Assembly: GCA_900184925.1 (NCBI GenBank)
Contig: FXYJ02000003.1
Span: 186,001 to 250,000 of the forward strand
Direction: 5' to 3'
Length of the DNA: 64,000 bases
Origin: Ruminococcaceae bacterium HV4-5-B5C
GTDB lineage: Bacteria; Bacillota; Clostridia; Oscillospirales; Acutalibacteraceae
Position 1 is the first letter of the stretch, and every line of letters starts with the position of its first letter. Of the stretch, positions 7,883 through 18,671 are shown piece by piece. The notes beneath the pieces are model-generated. The model did no database searches. It saw nothing but the letters and a program-made list of their open reading frames with translations, and was not told the origin of the DNA. A program made the position numbers and the translations under genes.

Positions 7883-9409
7883 TTGCTTACGAAATATTGG
7901 CAGCAGTATAAGAGCGGCACGGATATCCGCGGAGTGGCAAGCGAAGGAGTGCCGGGCGAGACTGTAAACCTTACGGATGAAGCCGTGACGAAGATGGCGA
8001 AGGGCTTTGCCCTCTGGCTTTCCGCGCGCGAAAAGAAAGACGTTACGGCGCTGACCGTCGCGGTGGGCCATGACCCGCGTATCTCGGCGGAGCGTCTGCG
8101 CGCCTGCGTTGTGGGAGCTCTCACCGGCTGCGGCGTTCATGTTCTGGACTGCGGCCTTTCCTCCACCCCCGCTATGTTCATGATCACACAGGACCTGAAC
8201 TGCGACGGCTCGGTGCAGCTTACTGCGAGCCACCACCCGTGGAGCCGCAACGGTCTGAAATTTTTCACCCGCGCGGGCGGTCTCGACGGCCCGGATATCG
8301 AGATGATTCTGCTGCATGCCCAAAACGGGGACGAGCCTGCGGCGGCCACCGGCTCCGCGGAGCCGGTCGATTATATGAAACAGTACTGCGCGCGGCTGCG
8401 CGGCATCATCTGCAAAGGAGTCGGCGCGAAGGATTACGAGCATCCGCTCAGGGGCTTCCATATCGTGGTGGACGCCGGAAACGGGGCGGGGGGATTTTAT
8501 GCCAACGACGTGCTTGCACCGCTCGGTGCGGATATTTCGGGCAGCCAGTTCCTTGAGCCGGACGGCCGCTTCCCGAACCACATCCCGAACCCGGAGAATG
8601 AAACGGCAATGAAGTCGGTCTGCGGCGCGGTCGTCAGGGCGAAGGCAGACCTCGGCGTGATTTTCGACACCGATGTGGACCGCGGCGGCGCCGTGGATCC
8701 CAAGGGCGAGGAGATCAACCGCAACCGTCTGGTAGCCATCGCTTCGGCCATCGCGCTTGAAAACTGCCCCGGCGGTACGGTCGTGACGGATTCCATTACG
8801 TCCTCCGGCCTCAAGGAGTACATTGAGACAACTCTCGGCGGGAAGCACCGCCGTTTCAAGCGGGGTTACCGCAACGTTATCAACGAAGCGGTCCGCCTGA
8901 ATGCGGAGGGTGTGAACTGCCCGCTTGCCATTGAAACCTCAGGTCACGCCGCCATGAAGGAGAATTATTTCCTCGACGACGGCGCCTACCTGGTGACGAA
9001 AATCATCATCAAGACCGCGCAGCTCCGCGCACAGGGCCGTACGCTGGAAGATCTGCTTGCTCCGTTGCGTGAACCGGCGGAGGCGCTTGAGCTTCGTTTC
9101 CCGATCCGGCAGGAGGATTTCCGCACCGCCGGAAACACGGTCATCTCGGCGCTTGAAGAGTATGCGGAAAAGCAGGCCGGCTGGATGATTGCTCCGGACA
9201 ACTGCGAGGGAATCCGCGTGTCGTTTGACAAAGCGCACGGCGACGGCTGGTTCCTGCTGCGCCTGAGCGTTCACGACCCGATCATGCCGTTGAACGTTGA
9301 GAGCGACGGCACGGGCGGGGTCAGAACAATTCTCAAAGAGCTTTCGGGCTTTCTCGCAGGCTGCGGGGAGAGCCTTGACCTCACGTCACTGGAAAAAGCG
9401 CTGGCCTAA
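7883..9409 (+). CDS. Phosphomannomutase/phosphoglucomutase family protein
   Basis: 508 aa, alpha-D-phosphohexomutase fold, interconverting hexose 1- and 6-phosphates for cell-wall or exopolysaccharide precursors. The phosphoserine loop is TASHHP (about residues 113-118), a conservative variant of TASHNP; the Mg2+ loop is DTDVDR instead of DGDGDR, keeping three acidic positions; the sugar-binding loop is AIETSGH, and the C-terminal phosphate loop is SDGTGG. The only plausible start is TTG at 7883 behind AAAGGGG; an upstream ATG is in another frame. Substrate (mannose or glucose phosphate) cannot be decided from sequence. Terminator follows directly. Confidence 0.88.
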   Translation: MLTKYWQQYKSGTDIRGVASEGVPGETVNLTDEAVTKMAKGFALWLSAREKKDVTALTVAVGHDPRISAERLRACVVGALTGCGVHVLDCGLSSTPAMFMITQDLNCDGSVQLTASHHPWSRNGLKFFTRAGGLDGPDIEMILLHAQNGDEPAAATGSAEPVDYMKQYCARLRGIICKGVGAKDYEHPLRGFHIVVDAGNGAGGFYANDVLAPLGADISGSQFLEPDGRFPNHIPNPENETAMKSVCGAVVRAKADLGVIFDTDVDRGGAVDPKGEEINRNRLVAIASAIALENCPGGTVVTDSITSSGLKEYIETTLGGKHRRFKRGYRNVINEAVRLNAEGVNCPLAIETSGHAAMKENYFLDDGAYLVTKIIIKTAQLRAQGRTLEDLLAPLREPAEALELRFPIRQEDFRTAGNTVISALEEYAEKQAGWMIAPDNCEGIRVSFDKAHGDGWFLLRLSVHDPIMPLNVESDGTGGVRTILKELSGFLAGCGESLDLTSLEKALA

Positions 9410-9460
9410 ACTTTTTGCCGCATCTTTACCGGTGTGGCTGCGTTTTCAGATGTCCTCTTT

Positions 9461-9498
9461 CGGTCCTTCCCGGCTTCGGGGAGGGCCGCTTTTTATTT
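9461..9498 (+). terminator. Rho-independent terminator after phosphohexomutase
   Basis: 10-bp stem (GGTCCTTCCC against GGGGAGGGCC, with two G-T pairs), 6-nt loop, then GCTTTTTATTTT. Confidence 0.85.
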
Positions 9499-9539
9499 TG
9501 CCGGTACAGCACACGGGGCTTAGGAGCGGCGACACGCCG

Positions 9540-10559
9540 CTAGGACTGCAGGTAGACGAGGTGGGCGACGCCGGGGATGGTCTCGCCCTGCTGGGACGAG
9601 GTGGGGGACATCAGCGCGCCGGTGCCGAGAAAGAGAACCTTGTGCAGCTGGCCGATGCTCATCTGCTGAAGAATTGCAGAGCAGAGAATTGCCGCGCTGC
9701 ATCCGCAGCCGGAGCCGCCCGCGTGGACGTCCTGTTTTTCGCGGTCGTAGATCATCAGGCCGCAGTCATTGTGCACCGGGCGGATGTCCCGGCCCTCGCG
9801 CTTCATCATGTCGTCGAGGAGACTGCTGCCCACGAGTCCCAGGTCGCCCGTGAGAATCAGATCATAGTCCTGCGGATTCGTACCGGTGTCGTTGAAATAA
9901 TCCGTCAGGGTGTTTGCCGCCGCCGGGGCCATGGCGGCGCCCATGTTGGTGACGTCCTTGATGTCGTAGTCCACAATGCGCCCGAAGGTGATGGCCTGCA
10001 TGGTAACACTCTGGGCCGGGTAGGCGTTTCGTGCTCCGAGAATTACAGAGCCCGCGGCGGTGGCTGTCCACTGGGCCGTCGGCGTCCGCTGCCCGCCGTA
10101 TTCAAGAGGAAAACGGAACTGGCGCTCCGCCGAGCAGAAATGGGACGAGGTGACCGCCGCCGTGCGCACCGCAGCGCCCGACTCCACAAAGAGGGAGGCG
10201 ATGGCAAGCGTCTGCGCCATGGTGGAGCAGGCGCCGTACTGCCCGAGAAACGGGATGTTGAGGCTCCGAAGACCGAAGGTGGAGGAAATGCACTGGTTCA
10301 GCAGGTCGCCTGCAAAGATGCAGTCGATGTCTCCGCTTTTCAGGCCCGCCTTGTTGAGGGCAAGATGCACTGCTTCATTCTGCAGGCGGCTTTCGGCTTT
10401 TTCCCAGCTTGACTCTCCGAGGGTTGTGTCGGTATGGCACTGGTCGTAGTATTCACCGTAGGGGCCTTCGCTTTCCTTTTTGCCGACCACGGCGGCAAAT
10501 CCGAGCACGGACGGGCCGGTCTCCAATTTGATGGTGTATTTTCCGATTCGCGTGGGCAT
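9540..10559 (-). CDS. spoVAD: Stage V sporulation protein AD
   Basis: 339 aa, thiolase-like fold. Diagnostic stretches are IFAGDLLNQCISSTFG, GQYGACSTMAQTL, AGSVILG, ITFGRIVDYDIKDVTNMGAAMAPAA and GSGCGCSA. SpoVAD is a spore inner-membrane-associated subunit of the SpoVA channel that loads and releases dipicolinic acid and binds DPA directly. It follows spoVAC by 19 nt in the expected order. The usual third gene, spoVAE, is not downstream: the next gene is convergent. The stop codon lies in a small hairpin (AGCGGCG, ACA, CGCCGCT). Confidence 0.95.
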   Translation of the reverse strand: MPTRIGKYTIKLETGPSVLGFAAVVGKKESEGPYGEYYDQCHTDTTLGESSWEKAESRLQNEAVHLALNKAGLKSGDIDCIFAGDLLNQCISSTFGLRSLNIPFLGQYGACSTMAQTLAIASLFVESGAAVRTAAVTSSHFCSAERQFRFPLEYGGQRTPTAQWTATAAGSVILGARNAYPAQSVTMQAITFGRIVDYDIKDVTNMGAAMAPAAANTLTDYFNDTGTNPQDYDLILTGDLGLVGSSLLDDMMKREGRDIRPVHNDCGLMIYDREKQDVHAGGSGCGCSAAILCSAILQQMSIGQLHKVLFLGTGALMSPTSSQQGETIPGVAHLVYLQS

Positions 10560-10578
10560 GGGCTTCCGCTTCCTTCCG

Positions 10579-11022
10579 TCAGTATAAATGGAAAAACCAC
10601 AGGATCAGCCCGTAAACGATGGAGGCCGCGGTACTGTAAACGAGAACCGGGCCCGCAATCACGAACATCTTTGCGCCGATGCCGAGAACGAACCCCTCGC
10701 TTTTGAATTCCATGGCAGGCGCAACAACGGAGTTTGCAAAACCGGTGATGGGCACAAGCGTGCCCGCCCCGCCGTATTTGGCGAGATTGTCATAGACGCG
10801 CAGGGCCGTCAGCAGAGCACTCAGGCCGATCAGAGTGATAGACATGAAGGCCCCGGCCGTTTTCGCGTCGAGCCCGAGTGCCACATAAAAATCCAGAATG
10901 CACTGCCCGAGTGTACAGATGGCCCCCCCGAACAGGAACGCAAGAAGGAAATCCTTTCCGTAGGTCGAGGCCGGGGCCGCCTTTTTTGCCATCGACTGGT
11001 ATTCCTTTTTTGAAACGGTCAA
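10579..11022 (-). CDS. spoVAC: Stage V sporulation protein AC
   Basis: 147 aa from the TTG at 11022 (LTVSKKEYQ...), which has an AAAGGAAG ribosome site 8 nt away; a longer TTG reading from 11070 lacks one and overlaps the promoter. Predicted to span the membrane four or five times: LLAFLFGGAICTLGQCIL, AGAFMSITLIGLSALLTAL, the GAGTLVPITGFANSVVAPAMEFKSEG segment typical of SpoVAC/SpoVAEb, and two C-terminal helices. SpoVAC is a mechanosensitive-type channel component for DPA movement in the forespore. It is first in a spoVAC-spoVAD operon. Confidence 0.93.
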   Translation of the reverse strand: MTVSKKEYQSMAKKAAPASTYGKDFLLAFLFGGAICTLGQCILDFYVALGLDAKTAGAFMSITLIGLSALLTALRVYDNLAKYGGAGTLVPITGFANSVVAPAMEFKSEGFVLGIGAKMFVIAGPVLVYSTAASIVYGLILWFFHLY

Positions 11023-11059
11023 GGTGAGATGCTTCCTTTCCAAAAAGTCTTTCAAAAAG

Positions 11060-11088
11060 TATTCTGCCAAACATGGAGCCGATTATGC
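11060..11088 (-). promoter_or_regulatory. Possible sigma-G-type promoter for spoVAC-spoVAD
   Basis: The minus strand reads GCATA (11084-11088), 17 nt, CAGAATA (11060-11066), similar to forespore GHATR / CATnnTA elements and well placed for the TTG at 11022. The -10 matches only partly; the forespore-specific role is inferred from what SpoVA does. Confidence 0.35.
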
Positions 11089-11100
11089 TGCATAATCGGC
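11078..11100. repeat. Perfect inverted repeat upstream of spoVAC
   Basis: Arms GCCGATTATGC and its exact complement around one central T. It overlaps the proposed -35 and could be an operator or a small cruciform. It has no T run, so it is not a terminator. Confidence 0.6.
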
Positions 11101-11123
11101 AGACACAAAGCCAAAAAGTTGAG

Positions 11124-11167
11124 AAAACAAAAGCGGGAAGCTTTCCAAAGAACGGAAAGCTTCCCGC
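11124..11167 (-). terminator. Rho-independent terminator of queT
   Basis: Perfect 14-bp stem GCGGGAAGCTTTCC with a 7-nt loop. On the minus strand it is followed by TTTTGTTTTC (11124-11132). Confidence 0.85.
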
Positions 11168-11215
11168 GAAGGTCGGGCACTGTGCGCAACATCAAAGGAG
11201 CAGTACCCGCAGGCG

Positions 11216-11764
11216 TCATCCTTCGATGAGTGATTTCAGCTTTTTGTTTTTTTGAATCGTTACTGCAAGAGGCAGGCCAAGCGCATAACAGACCACAAGC
11301 TCCCCGAGCCCAACGGAACCGGCGTTCGACCAGAAGAGGACCCAGTTAAAGTGATGAAACCACGATGCGTCCAGCGCCCTGTTATTAACAATCGTAATCT
11401 CCAGACCAATCATGAGTGCATTGCAGAGAATGGGAGGCAGCGGTGCAAGAACCGGGACGCCCCGGAACCTGACGTTGCGTACCGCACGGGTGAGCACCGT
11501 TGCGAGCAGTGTCGCAACGGTGCCGAAAATCATGTCGTAGATTCCGTAGCCGCTCAGAATGTTGGAGAGCAGGCACCCGATTGTGAGACCGGGAATCGCG
11601 GCGGATGTAAAGACCGGCAGGACGGTCAGCGCTTCCGAGAACCGGAACTGCACCGGGCCGTAAGCCAGACCGGCGAGGGCCGCGAGCCAGGTGAGAACCG
11701 TATAGGCGGCGGCAATAATGGCGCCCTGCGCGAGCCGCAGGGTTTTGTTTGACTGTTGATTCAT
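11216..11764 (-). CDS. queT: Queuosine precursor (preQ1) ECF transporter S component, QueT family
   Basis: 182 aa with about five hydrophobic helices. Family-typical segments are AAYTVLTWLAALAGLAYGPVQFRFSEALTVLP, AIPGLTIGCLLSNILSGYGIYDMIFGTVATLLA, APLPPILCNALMIGLEI and VGLGELVVCYALGLPL. QueT proteins are substrate-capture subunits that work with a shared ECF energizing module (not in this window) to import the queuosine precursor preQ1. The assignment is strengthened by a preQ1-I-type aptamer directly upstream. ATG start behind GGGGG; single-gene unit with its own terminator. Confidence 0.9.
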   Translation of the reverse strand: MNQQSNKTLRLAQGAIIAAAYTVLTWLAALAGLAYGPVQFRFSEALTVLPVFTSAAIPGLTIGCLLSNILSGYGIYDMIFGTVATLLATVLTRAVRNVRFRGVPVLAPLPPILCNALMIGLEITIVNNRALDASWFHHFNWVLFWSNAGSVGLGELVVCYALGLPLAVTIQKNKKLKSLIEG

Positions 11765-11774
11765 TTGTGATTCC

Positions 11775-11814
11775 CCCGTAGTTTTGTTTTAGGTCAGGAT
11801 GTTGCGACTGACCT
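11775..11814 (-). promoter_or_regulatory. PreQ1-I riboswitch upstream of queT
   Basis: The minus strand reads AGGTCAG (11808-11814), a loop starting TCGCAAC, CTGACCT (11791-11797), then an A-rich tail TAAAACAAAACTACGG running into the GGGGG ribosome site. This is the preQ1-I layout: one 7-bp stem, a UCGC-type loop and an AACAAAAC-type tail whose 3' end pairs back into the loop and hides the ribosome site. Position 11 nt before the queT ATG suggests translational control: preQ1 should repress synthesis of its own importer. Confidence 0.85.
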
Positions 11815-11983
11815 GCAGGCTGAGCCTGCATACACTTCCTGCCGAAAAGCTAGACCAAATTTGCGGCTTCGTCTGGCAGGAGAGCTTTCGAATACTCCCG
11901 GAACACGGAGTTCGGGAGGGTGACGGCCTGCTTTCCGGGTTGAAGCCGTGACCGCCGAAGGCGCAAAAGGTGCCCGGAACCCC
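11815..11983. other. GC-rich structured intergenic stretch before queT leader
   Basis: No gene. It contains a chain of potential hairpins: TGCAGGCT/AGCCTGCA (11814-11830), TCCTGCC/GGCAGGA around 11840-11880, CTCCCGGAAC/GTTCGGGAG (11895-11918), GTGACGGC/GCCGTGAC with one mismatch (11919-11952), and CGCC-GAA-GGCG (11953-11963). On the plus strand the last forms CGCCGAAGGCGCAA, which resembles the core of glycine aptamers, but no matching P1 closure or downstream glycine gene exists. It may belong to the queT 5' leader or be an unassigned structured RNA. Confidence 0.4.
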
Positions 11984-12017
11984 AGAAAAAAGAAAGGGGG
12001 TGGGAAGTTCCCGCCCC
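11984..12017 (-). terminator. Terminator of CBS-domain transporter gene
   Basis: Minus strand: GGGG-C-GGGAA, one-base loop, TTCCC-A-CCCC, followed by CTTTCTTTTTTC. Confidence 0.7.
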
Positions 12018-12064
12018 TTCTCGGTATTTGATTATAGCGCACCATGGCCAAAAAAACAACCGTG

Positions 12065-13459
12065 TCAGGCTTTCGGTGCCGGGTCCTCCGGAGCCGCCGC
12101 AGGAGGCTCCTTTTCAATGATGATGCGTGCGATGCGCCGGTCATCCATTTCTGCTACGGTAAGCGTAAGGTTTCCCAGCTTTACATGGGGGTGCTCGTTT
12201 TCCTTCGGGATTCTGCCGAGCCGGTCCATCATCAGGCCCGCAATCGTGTCGTAATCTCCTTCAGGCAGCTCAGTACCCGTCAGGTCTGAGATTTCTTCCA
12301 CCGATGCCGTTCCGTCCACGCTGTAACGGTTATCACTTTCCCGGTGGATCTCCTCTTCTTCGGTGTCGTACTCGTCCTGCATATTGCCGACGATCGATTC
12401 GAGCAGGTCTTCCATCGTGACGATGCCTTCCGTACCGCCGTATTCGTCAATGACAACGGCAATCTGGAGCCGCCTTGCCGTCATTTCGGAAAAGAGCTCG
12501 GCGCTGAGCTTGCTTTCCGGCACAAAATAGGCCGGGCGCATCAGGTCGGTCAGCCGGACGGCCGGGTCGACTTCAGTCCCGACGAATTTCAGCAGGTCTT
12601 TTACATAAATGATGCCGAGAATACTGTCGAGATCATCGTGGTAAACGGGGATGCGCGAGTGGCCGGTCGTTCCGGAAAGCTCCACCACATCCCGTACGGA
12701 GCAGGTGTCTTCCGCCGCGTCGACCTCTGTGCGGTGGGTCATGATCTCGCTGACCGTGCTGTCGCTGAAATCGAAAATATTGGAGATCATGTCTTTTGCG
12801 TCCTCGTCGAGAACACCCTTCTCCTCGCCTGCGTCGACCATCATCAGGATTTCTTCCTCCGTGATGGTCTGCTCCGCGTCGCGCGGGTCAATTCCGAGCA
12901 GGCGCAGAACACCGTTTGTCGAGGCGGTCAGGAGCGAGACGATGGGGCGGAATACCGCGGCGATGCCCGTCAGCACTCCGGCAAAGCGGAACGCAATGGC
13001 TTCGGCGCGGTTCATTGCGATTTTTTTCGGCACGAGCTCACCGAAGACAAGCGAAAAATAGGATAGAATCAGCGTGATCAGAAACGTTGAAATTCCTTCC
13101 ACCGTCGAAGCGGAGAAAGGAAGAAAGCTGAGCGCATCGGATAGCCAGCCGGAAAAGCTCTGCGCGGCTGCTGCCGAGGAAAGAAATCCCGCCAGCGTAA
13201 CGCCGATCTGGATGGTGGAAAAGAATCGGCCGGAGTTCGAGGTCAGCTTTAGAATCTTCTGCGCGTTGCGGTCGCCGTTTTCTGCCATCTTTTCAATTTT
13301 GGCGTCGTTGAGAGTAATGATCGCGATTTCGCATGCGGCGAAAAAGGCGTTGACGAGAACGAGCGCAATCAGGAGCAAAACGGAGCCCCATGCGTTGGAG
13401 GCGGGATGAACCGCAAGAAGCAGAGCGGGAGGAAAGGAACCGCCGGGTTCGGGAGGCAT
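12065..13459 (-). CDS. CNNM/HlyC-CorC family ion transporter with CBS pair
   Basis: 464 aa from the ATG at 13459 (AAAGGGG site); an upstream in-frame TTG is less likely. Order: three to four N-terminal helices of the DUF21/CNNM domain (LLLIALVLVNAFFAACEIAIITLN..., FSLVFGELVPKKIAM), a tandem CBS pair (about residues 205-330; IMTHRTEVDA, GHSRIPVYHDDLDSILGIIYVKDLL, VVIDEYGGTEGIVTMEDLLESIVG), and a C-terminal CorC_HlyC domain (YDTIAGLMMDRLGRIP). Homologs mediate Mg2+/Co2+ efflux or homeostasis; 'hemolysin' labels are historical. The C-terminus ends in a short Pro/Ala tail. Single-gene unit. Confidence 0.9.
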   Translation of the reverse strand: MPPEPGGSFPPALLLAVHPASNAWGSVLLLIALVLVNAFFAACEIAIITLNDAKIEKMAENGDRNAQKILKLTSNSGRFFSTIQIGVTLAGFLSSAAAAQSFSGWLSDALSFLPFSASTVEGISTFLITLILSYFSLVFGELVPKKIAMNRAEAIAFRFAGVLTGIAAVFRPIVSLLTASTNGVLRLLGIDPRDAEQTITEEEILMMVDAGEEKGVLDEDAKDMISNIFDFSDSTVSEIMTHRTEVDAAEDTCSVRDVVELSGTTGHSRIPVYHDDLDSILGIIYVKDLLKFVGTEVDPAVRLTDLMRPAYFVPESKLSAELFSEMTARRLQIAVVIDEYGGTEGIVTMEDLLESIVGNMQDEYDTEEEEIHRESDNRYSVDGTASVEEISDLTGTELPEGDYDTIAGLMMDRLGRIPKENEHPHVKLGNLTLTVAEMDDRRIARIIIEKEPPAAAPEDPAPKA

Positions 13460-13540
13460 AAAGTTTCCCCTTTCGGTCAAAAATGTACTGCGCTTTTTAA
13501 GAAGAGCGCGTCGGATTTCTCCTGTGTACGAATTACATTT

Positions 13541-13569
13541 ATTGTATGATTTTCGCGGCTTTCTGTCAA
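13541..13569 (-). promoter_or_regulatory. Sigma-A-type promoter for CBS transporter gene
   Basis: Minus strand TTGACA (13564-13569), 17-bp spacer, TACAAT (13541-13546). Confidence 0.65.
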
Positions 13570-13717
13570 ATGCTTCTGAACGGCGTTCGTAAGCCGGAAT
13601 CCGAAGCTGTGAACAAGGAAAAAATTTTTATTGACAAAAACTTGACAAAATGGCGGGAAGAGGCTTTAAGACTGATTTTTCCCCGATTTGACGCGCTCGA
13701 AATTTACTCGTTTTACC

Positions 13718-13746
13718 TTTACACGGTCCGCAAAAAATGATACTAT
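13718..13746 (+). promoter_or_regulatory. Sigma-A-type promoter for nifJ
   Basis: TTTACA (13718-13723), 17-bp spacer, TACTAT (13741-13746), 66 nt before the ATG. The 352-nt gap 13460-13811 otherwise holds the divergent promoter; a 64-codon reading inside it has no ribosome site and is not called. Confidence 0.6.
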
Positions 13747-13811
13747 TTGAATGTGCGCGTTTTTACGCGCCTCCCATGCTTATATCATCCCGATAAGGAG
13801 GAAATAGTTCA

Positions 13812-17372
<3,561 letters not shown>

Positions 17373-17404
17373 TCGGTTTATTCGCGGCTTGCCGCGGAAG
17401 AAAA

Positions 17405-17445
17405 GGCCCCGGGTGCAGGATAAGTCCTGTGCCCGGGGCCCTTTT
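17405..17445 (+). terminator. Rho-independent terminator after nifJ
   Basis: 16-bp stem (GGCCCCGGGTGCAGGA against TCCTGTGCCCGGGGCC, two G-T pairs), loop TAAG, then CTTTTG. Confidence 0.88.
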
Positions 17446-17541
17446 GACGAAGGATGTGCCTGAAAAGAAAAAAATTAGGCGCTTTTTCCCAGAATCAGGT
17501 GACAGTTCGACCATATTTTCCAAACAATGGATTGACGAATA

Positions 17542-17550
17542 TGCTATAAT
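17542..17550 (+). promoter_or_regulatory. Extended -10 promoter for small coiled-coil gene
   Basis: TGCTATAAT at 17542-17550, 25 nt before the ATG, so the leader is very short. No good -35. Confidence 0.5.
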
Positions 17551-17574
17551 AAATAAAAAACGGAGATGAGCGCA

Positions 17575-17802
17575 ATGCCAAGAGGGAAGAAAAAGACCGC
17601 GATTCAGACCATTGAAGAGCAAATCCGGAAACTCGACGGCGATATTGCCAAATATCAGGAAAAAATCAAGGAACTTCAGATGAAGAAAAATGCTCTGCTG
17701 GACGCGAGAAAGAAACAGGAAATTGATTCACTCTATGTGAAGATTCAGGCAAGCGGAAAGTCGATTGATGAAGTAATCAATTTTCTGGATGAAACCAAAT
17801 AA
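17575..17802 (+). CDS. Small basic coiled-coil protein, unknown function
   Basis: 75 aa from the ATG at 17575 (GGAG 9 nt upstream); an ATG at 17566 is only one base from GGAG and is less likely. It begins MPRGKKKTAIQTIEEQI, followed by a heptad-like helix (residues 12-50, IRKLDGDIAKYQEKIKELQMKK) and a C-terminal segment (YVKIQASGKSIDEVINFLDE). The pattern of basic N-terminus, coiled coil and 'ASGKSIDEV' tail resembles short clostridial proteins of the DUF4315 type. A nucleic-acid-binding or adaptor role is possible but unproved. It has its own promoter and terminator. Confidence 0.7.
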   Translation: MPRGKKKTAIQTIEEQIRKLDGDIAKYQEKIKELQMKKNALLDARKKQEIDSLYVKIQASGKSIDEVINFLDETK

Positions 17803-17806
17803 AAAA

Positions 17807-17834
17807 GAGGCTGCCGGAGAGGCAGCCTCTTTTT
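17807..17834. terminator. Bidirectional terminator between coiled-coil gene and S24 repressor gene
   Basis: Perfect 9-bp stem GAGGCTGCC/GGCAGCCTC with a 5-nt loop, T run on the plus strand and A run on the left, so it can serve both convergent genes. Confidence 0.85.
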
Positions 17835-17850
17835 GTGCAGGGGGGACGGA

Positions 17851-18462
17851 TCAGTCCGACGGGACTTTTCCGTGAAATTCTACGACAAGGCCGAGAATCT
17901 GAACCGGAAGAGAAGCAATTTCCTCCTGCGTGTAGACGTTCGGCCCGTATTTGGCGTTGGAAGAAACGAGAACGAGAGAACCTTCCGGTATCCTCCAGAC
18001 TTGATTAACAATAAGCCTGCTCTGACCTGCCTGCACCACGGCAAGACTTCCGTTCGGTACCTCAGGCTGCCGGCGTGCGATGATCAGGTCGCCGGAGCGG
18101 ATTCGGGGCTCCATTGCGTCCGTGTCCATATAAAGCCCGAAATAGTTGCCGCAAGAGCCGTTTGGGGGCTGAAGCAGGCTGTGCTCATTGAAGTACAACA
18201 GGGCGGTGTTTGTTTCATCCGGCATACCCTGATAGATTGGAATTTTTGTCAGATTTCTTTCCTCTTGAGAAACCTCAGTGCCTCCCAGAAGGTAATCGAC
18301 GGAGACCTGAAAAACGTCCGCGATTTTTCGAAGCGTTTTGCTGTCCGGTTCAAACTTCCCATTTTCATACCCGGAGAGGGAGGACTGGCTGACCAGTATT
18401 TTCTGGGCGAGCTGCTCCTGCTTCATGCCGCTTTTAAGACGTAAGAATCGAATTCTGTTCAA
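17851..18462 (-). CDS. XRE-family regulator with degenerate S24 (LexA/CI-like) domain
   Basis: 203 aa from a TTG at 18462 with GAGGAGG 9 nt upstream; the longer TTG frame would include that site. Residues 1-60: HTH_3 (RFLRLKSGMKQEQLAQKILVSQSSLSGYENGKFEP). Residues 75-200: S24 fold (YFGLYMDTDAMEPRIRSGDLIIARR ... SLPVQILGLVVEFHGKVP). In cleavable repressors the nucleophile lies in GDSM; here it is TDAM (Ser to Ala). The general-base Lys of the TVKR-like strand is replaced (RLIVNQVWR), and the Ala-Gly cleavage site is IYQGMP. It should bind DNA but not self-cleave. It shares the intergenic region with the divergent chemoreceptor gene. Confidence 0.88.
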   Translation of the reverse strand: MNRIRFLRLKSGMKQEQLAQKILVSQSSLSGYENGKFEPDSKTLRKIADVFQVSVDYLLGGTEVSQEERNLTKIPIYQGMPDETNTALLYFNEHSLLQPPNGSCGNYFGLYMDTDAMEPRIRSGDLIIARRQPEVPNGSLAVVQAGQSRLIVNQVWRIPEGSLVLVSSNAKYGPNVYTQEEIASLPVQILGLVVEFHGKVPSD

Positions 18463-18495
18463 TAGAATGCGCCTCCTCAAAATCCATTATGGGAA

Positions 18496-18524
18496 ATTAT
18501 GCGTGGATGTAAATACAATATCAA
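18496..18524 (-). promoter_or_regulatory. Promoter for S24-type regulator
   Basis: Minus strand TTGATA (18519-18524), 17-bp spacer, CATAAT (18496-18501). The AT-rich region has two ATATCAAT copies (around 18518 and 18547) that may be operator half-sites. Confidence 0.5.
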
Positions 18525-18542
18525 TTTATATAATGACCATTG

Positions 18543-18571
18543 TTGACATATCAATATTATTAATATATACT
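18543..18571 (+). promoter_or_regulatory. Strong sigma-A-type promoter for chemoreceptor gene
   Basis: TTGACA (18543-18548), exactly 17 bp, TATACT (18566-18571). About 100 nt of leader precedes the ATG at 18672. Confidence 0.75.
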
Positions 18572-18671
18572 TTCCTGTAGATAAACCGTAAATACGCTGC
18601 GCACAGGAAACGGCTGCCTTTCTTGCGCTTTCTGTGCGCGGAGCCGCGCGGTCGGAAGGGAAAGTGGAAAA

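Noticed and set aside
7703..8848. 381-codon minus-strand frame across the ABC ATPase and phosphohexomutase genes
   Set aside because: Overlaps two clearly recognisable genes and has an atypical composition; shadow frame in GC-rich DNA.
11940..11975. Glycine riboswitch on the plus strand
   Set aside because: Only the CGCCGAAGGCGCAA core matches; the closing P1 stem with CTCTCAGG and a downstream glycine-related gene are missing, so it is reported only as a structured region.
13546..13740. 64-codon frame upstream of nifJ
   Set aside because: No ribosome site; it overlaps promoter elements on both strands (13541-13569 and 13718-13746).
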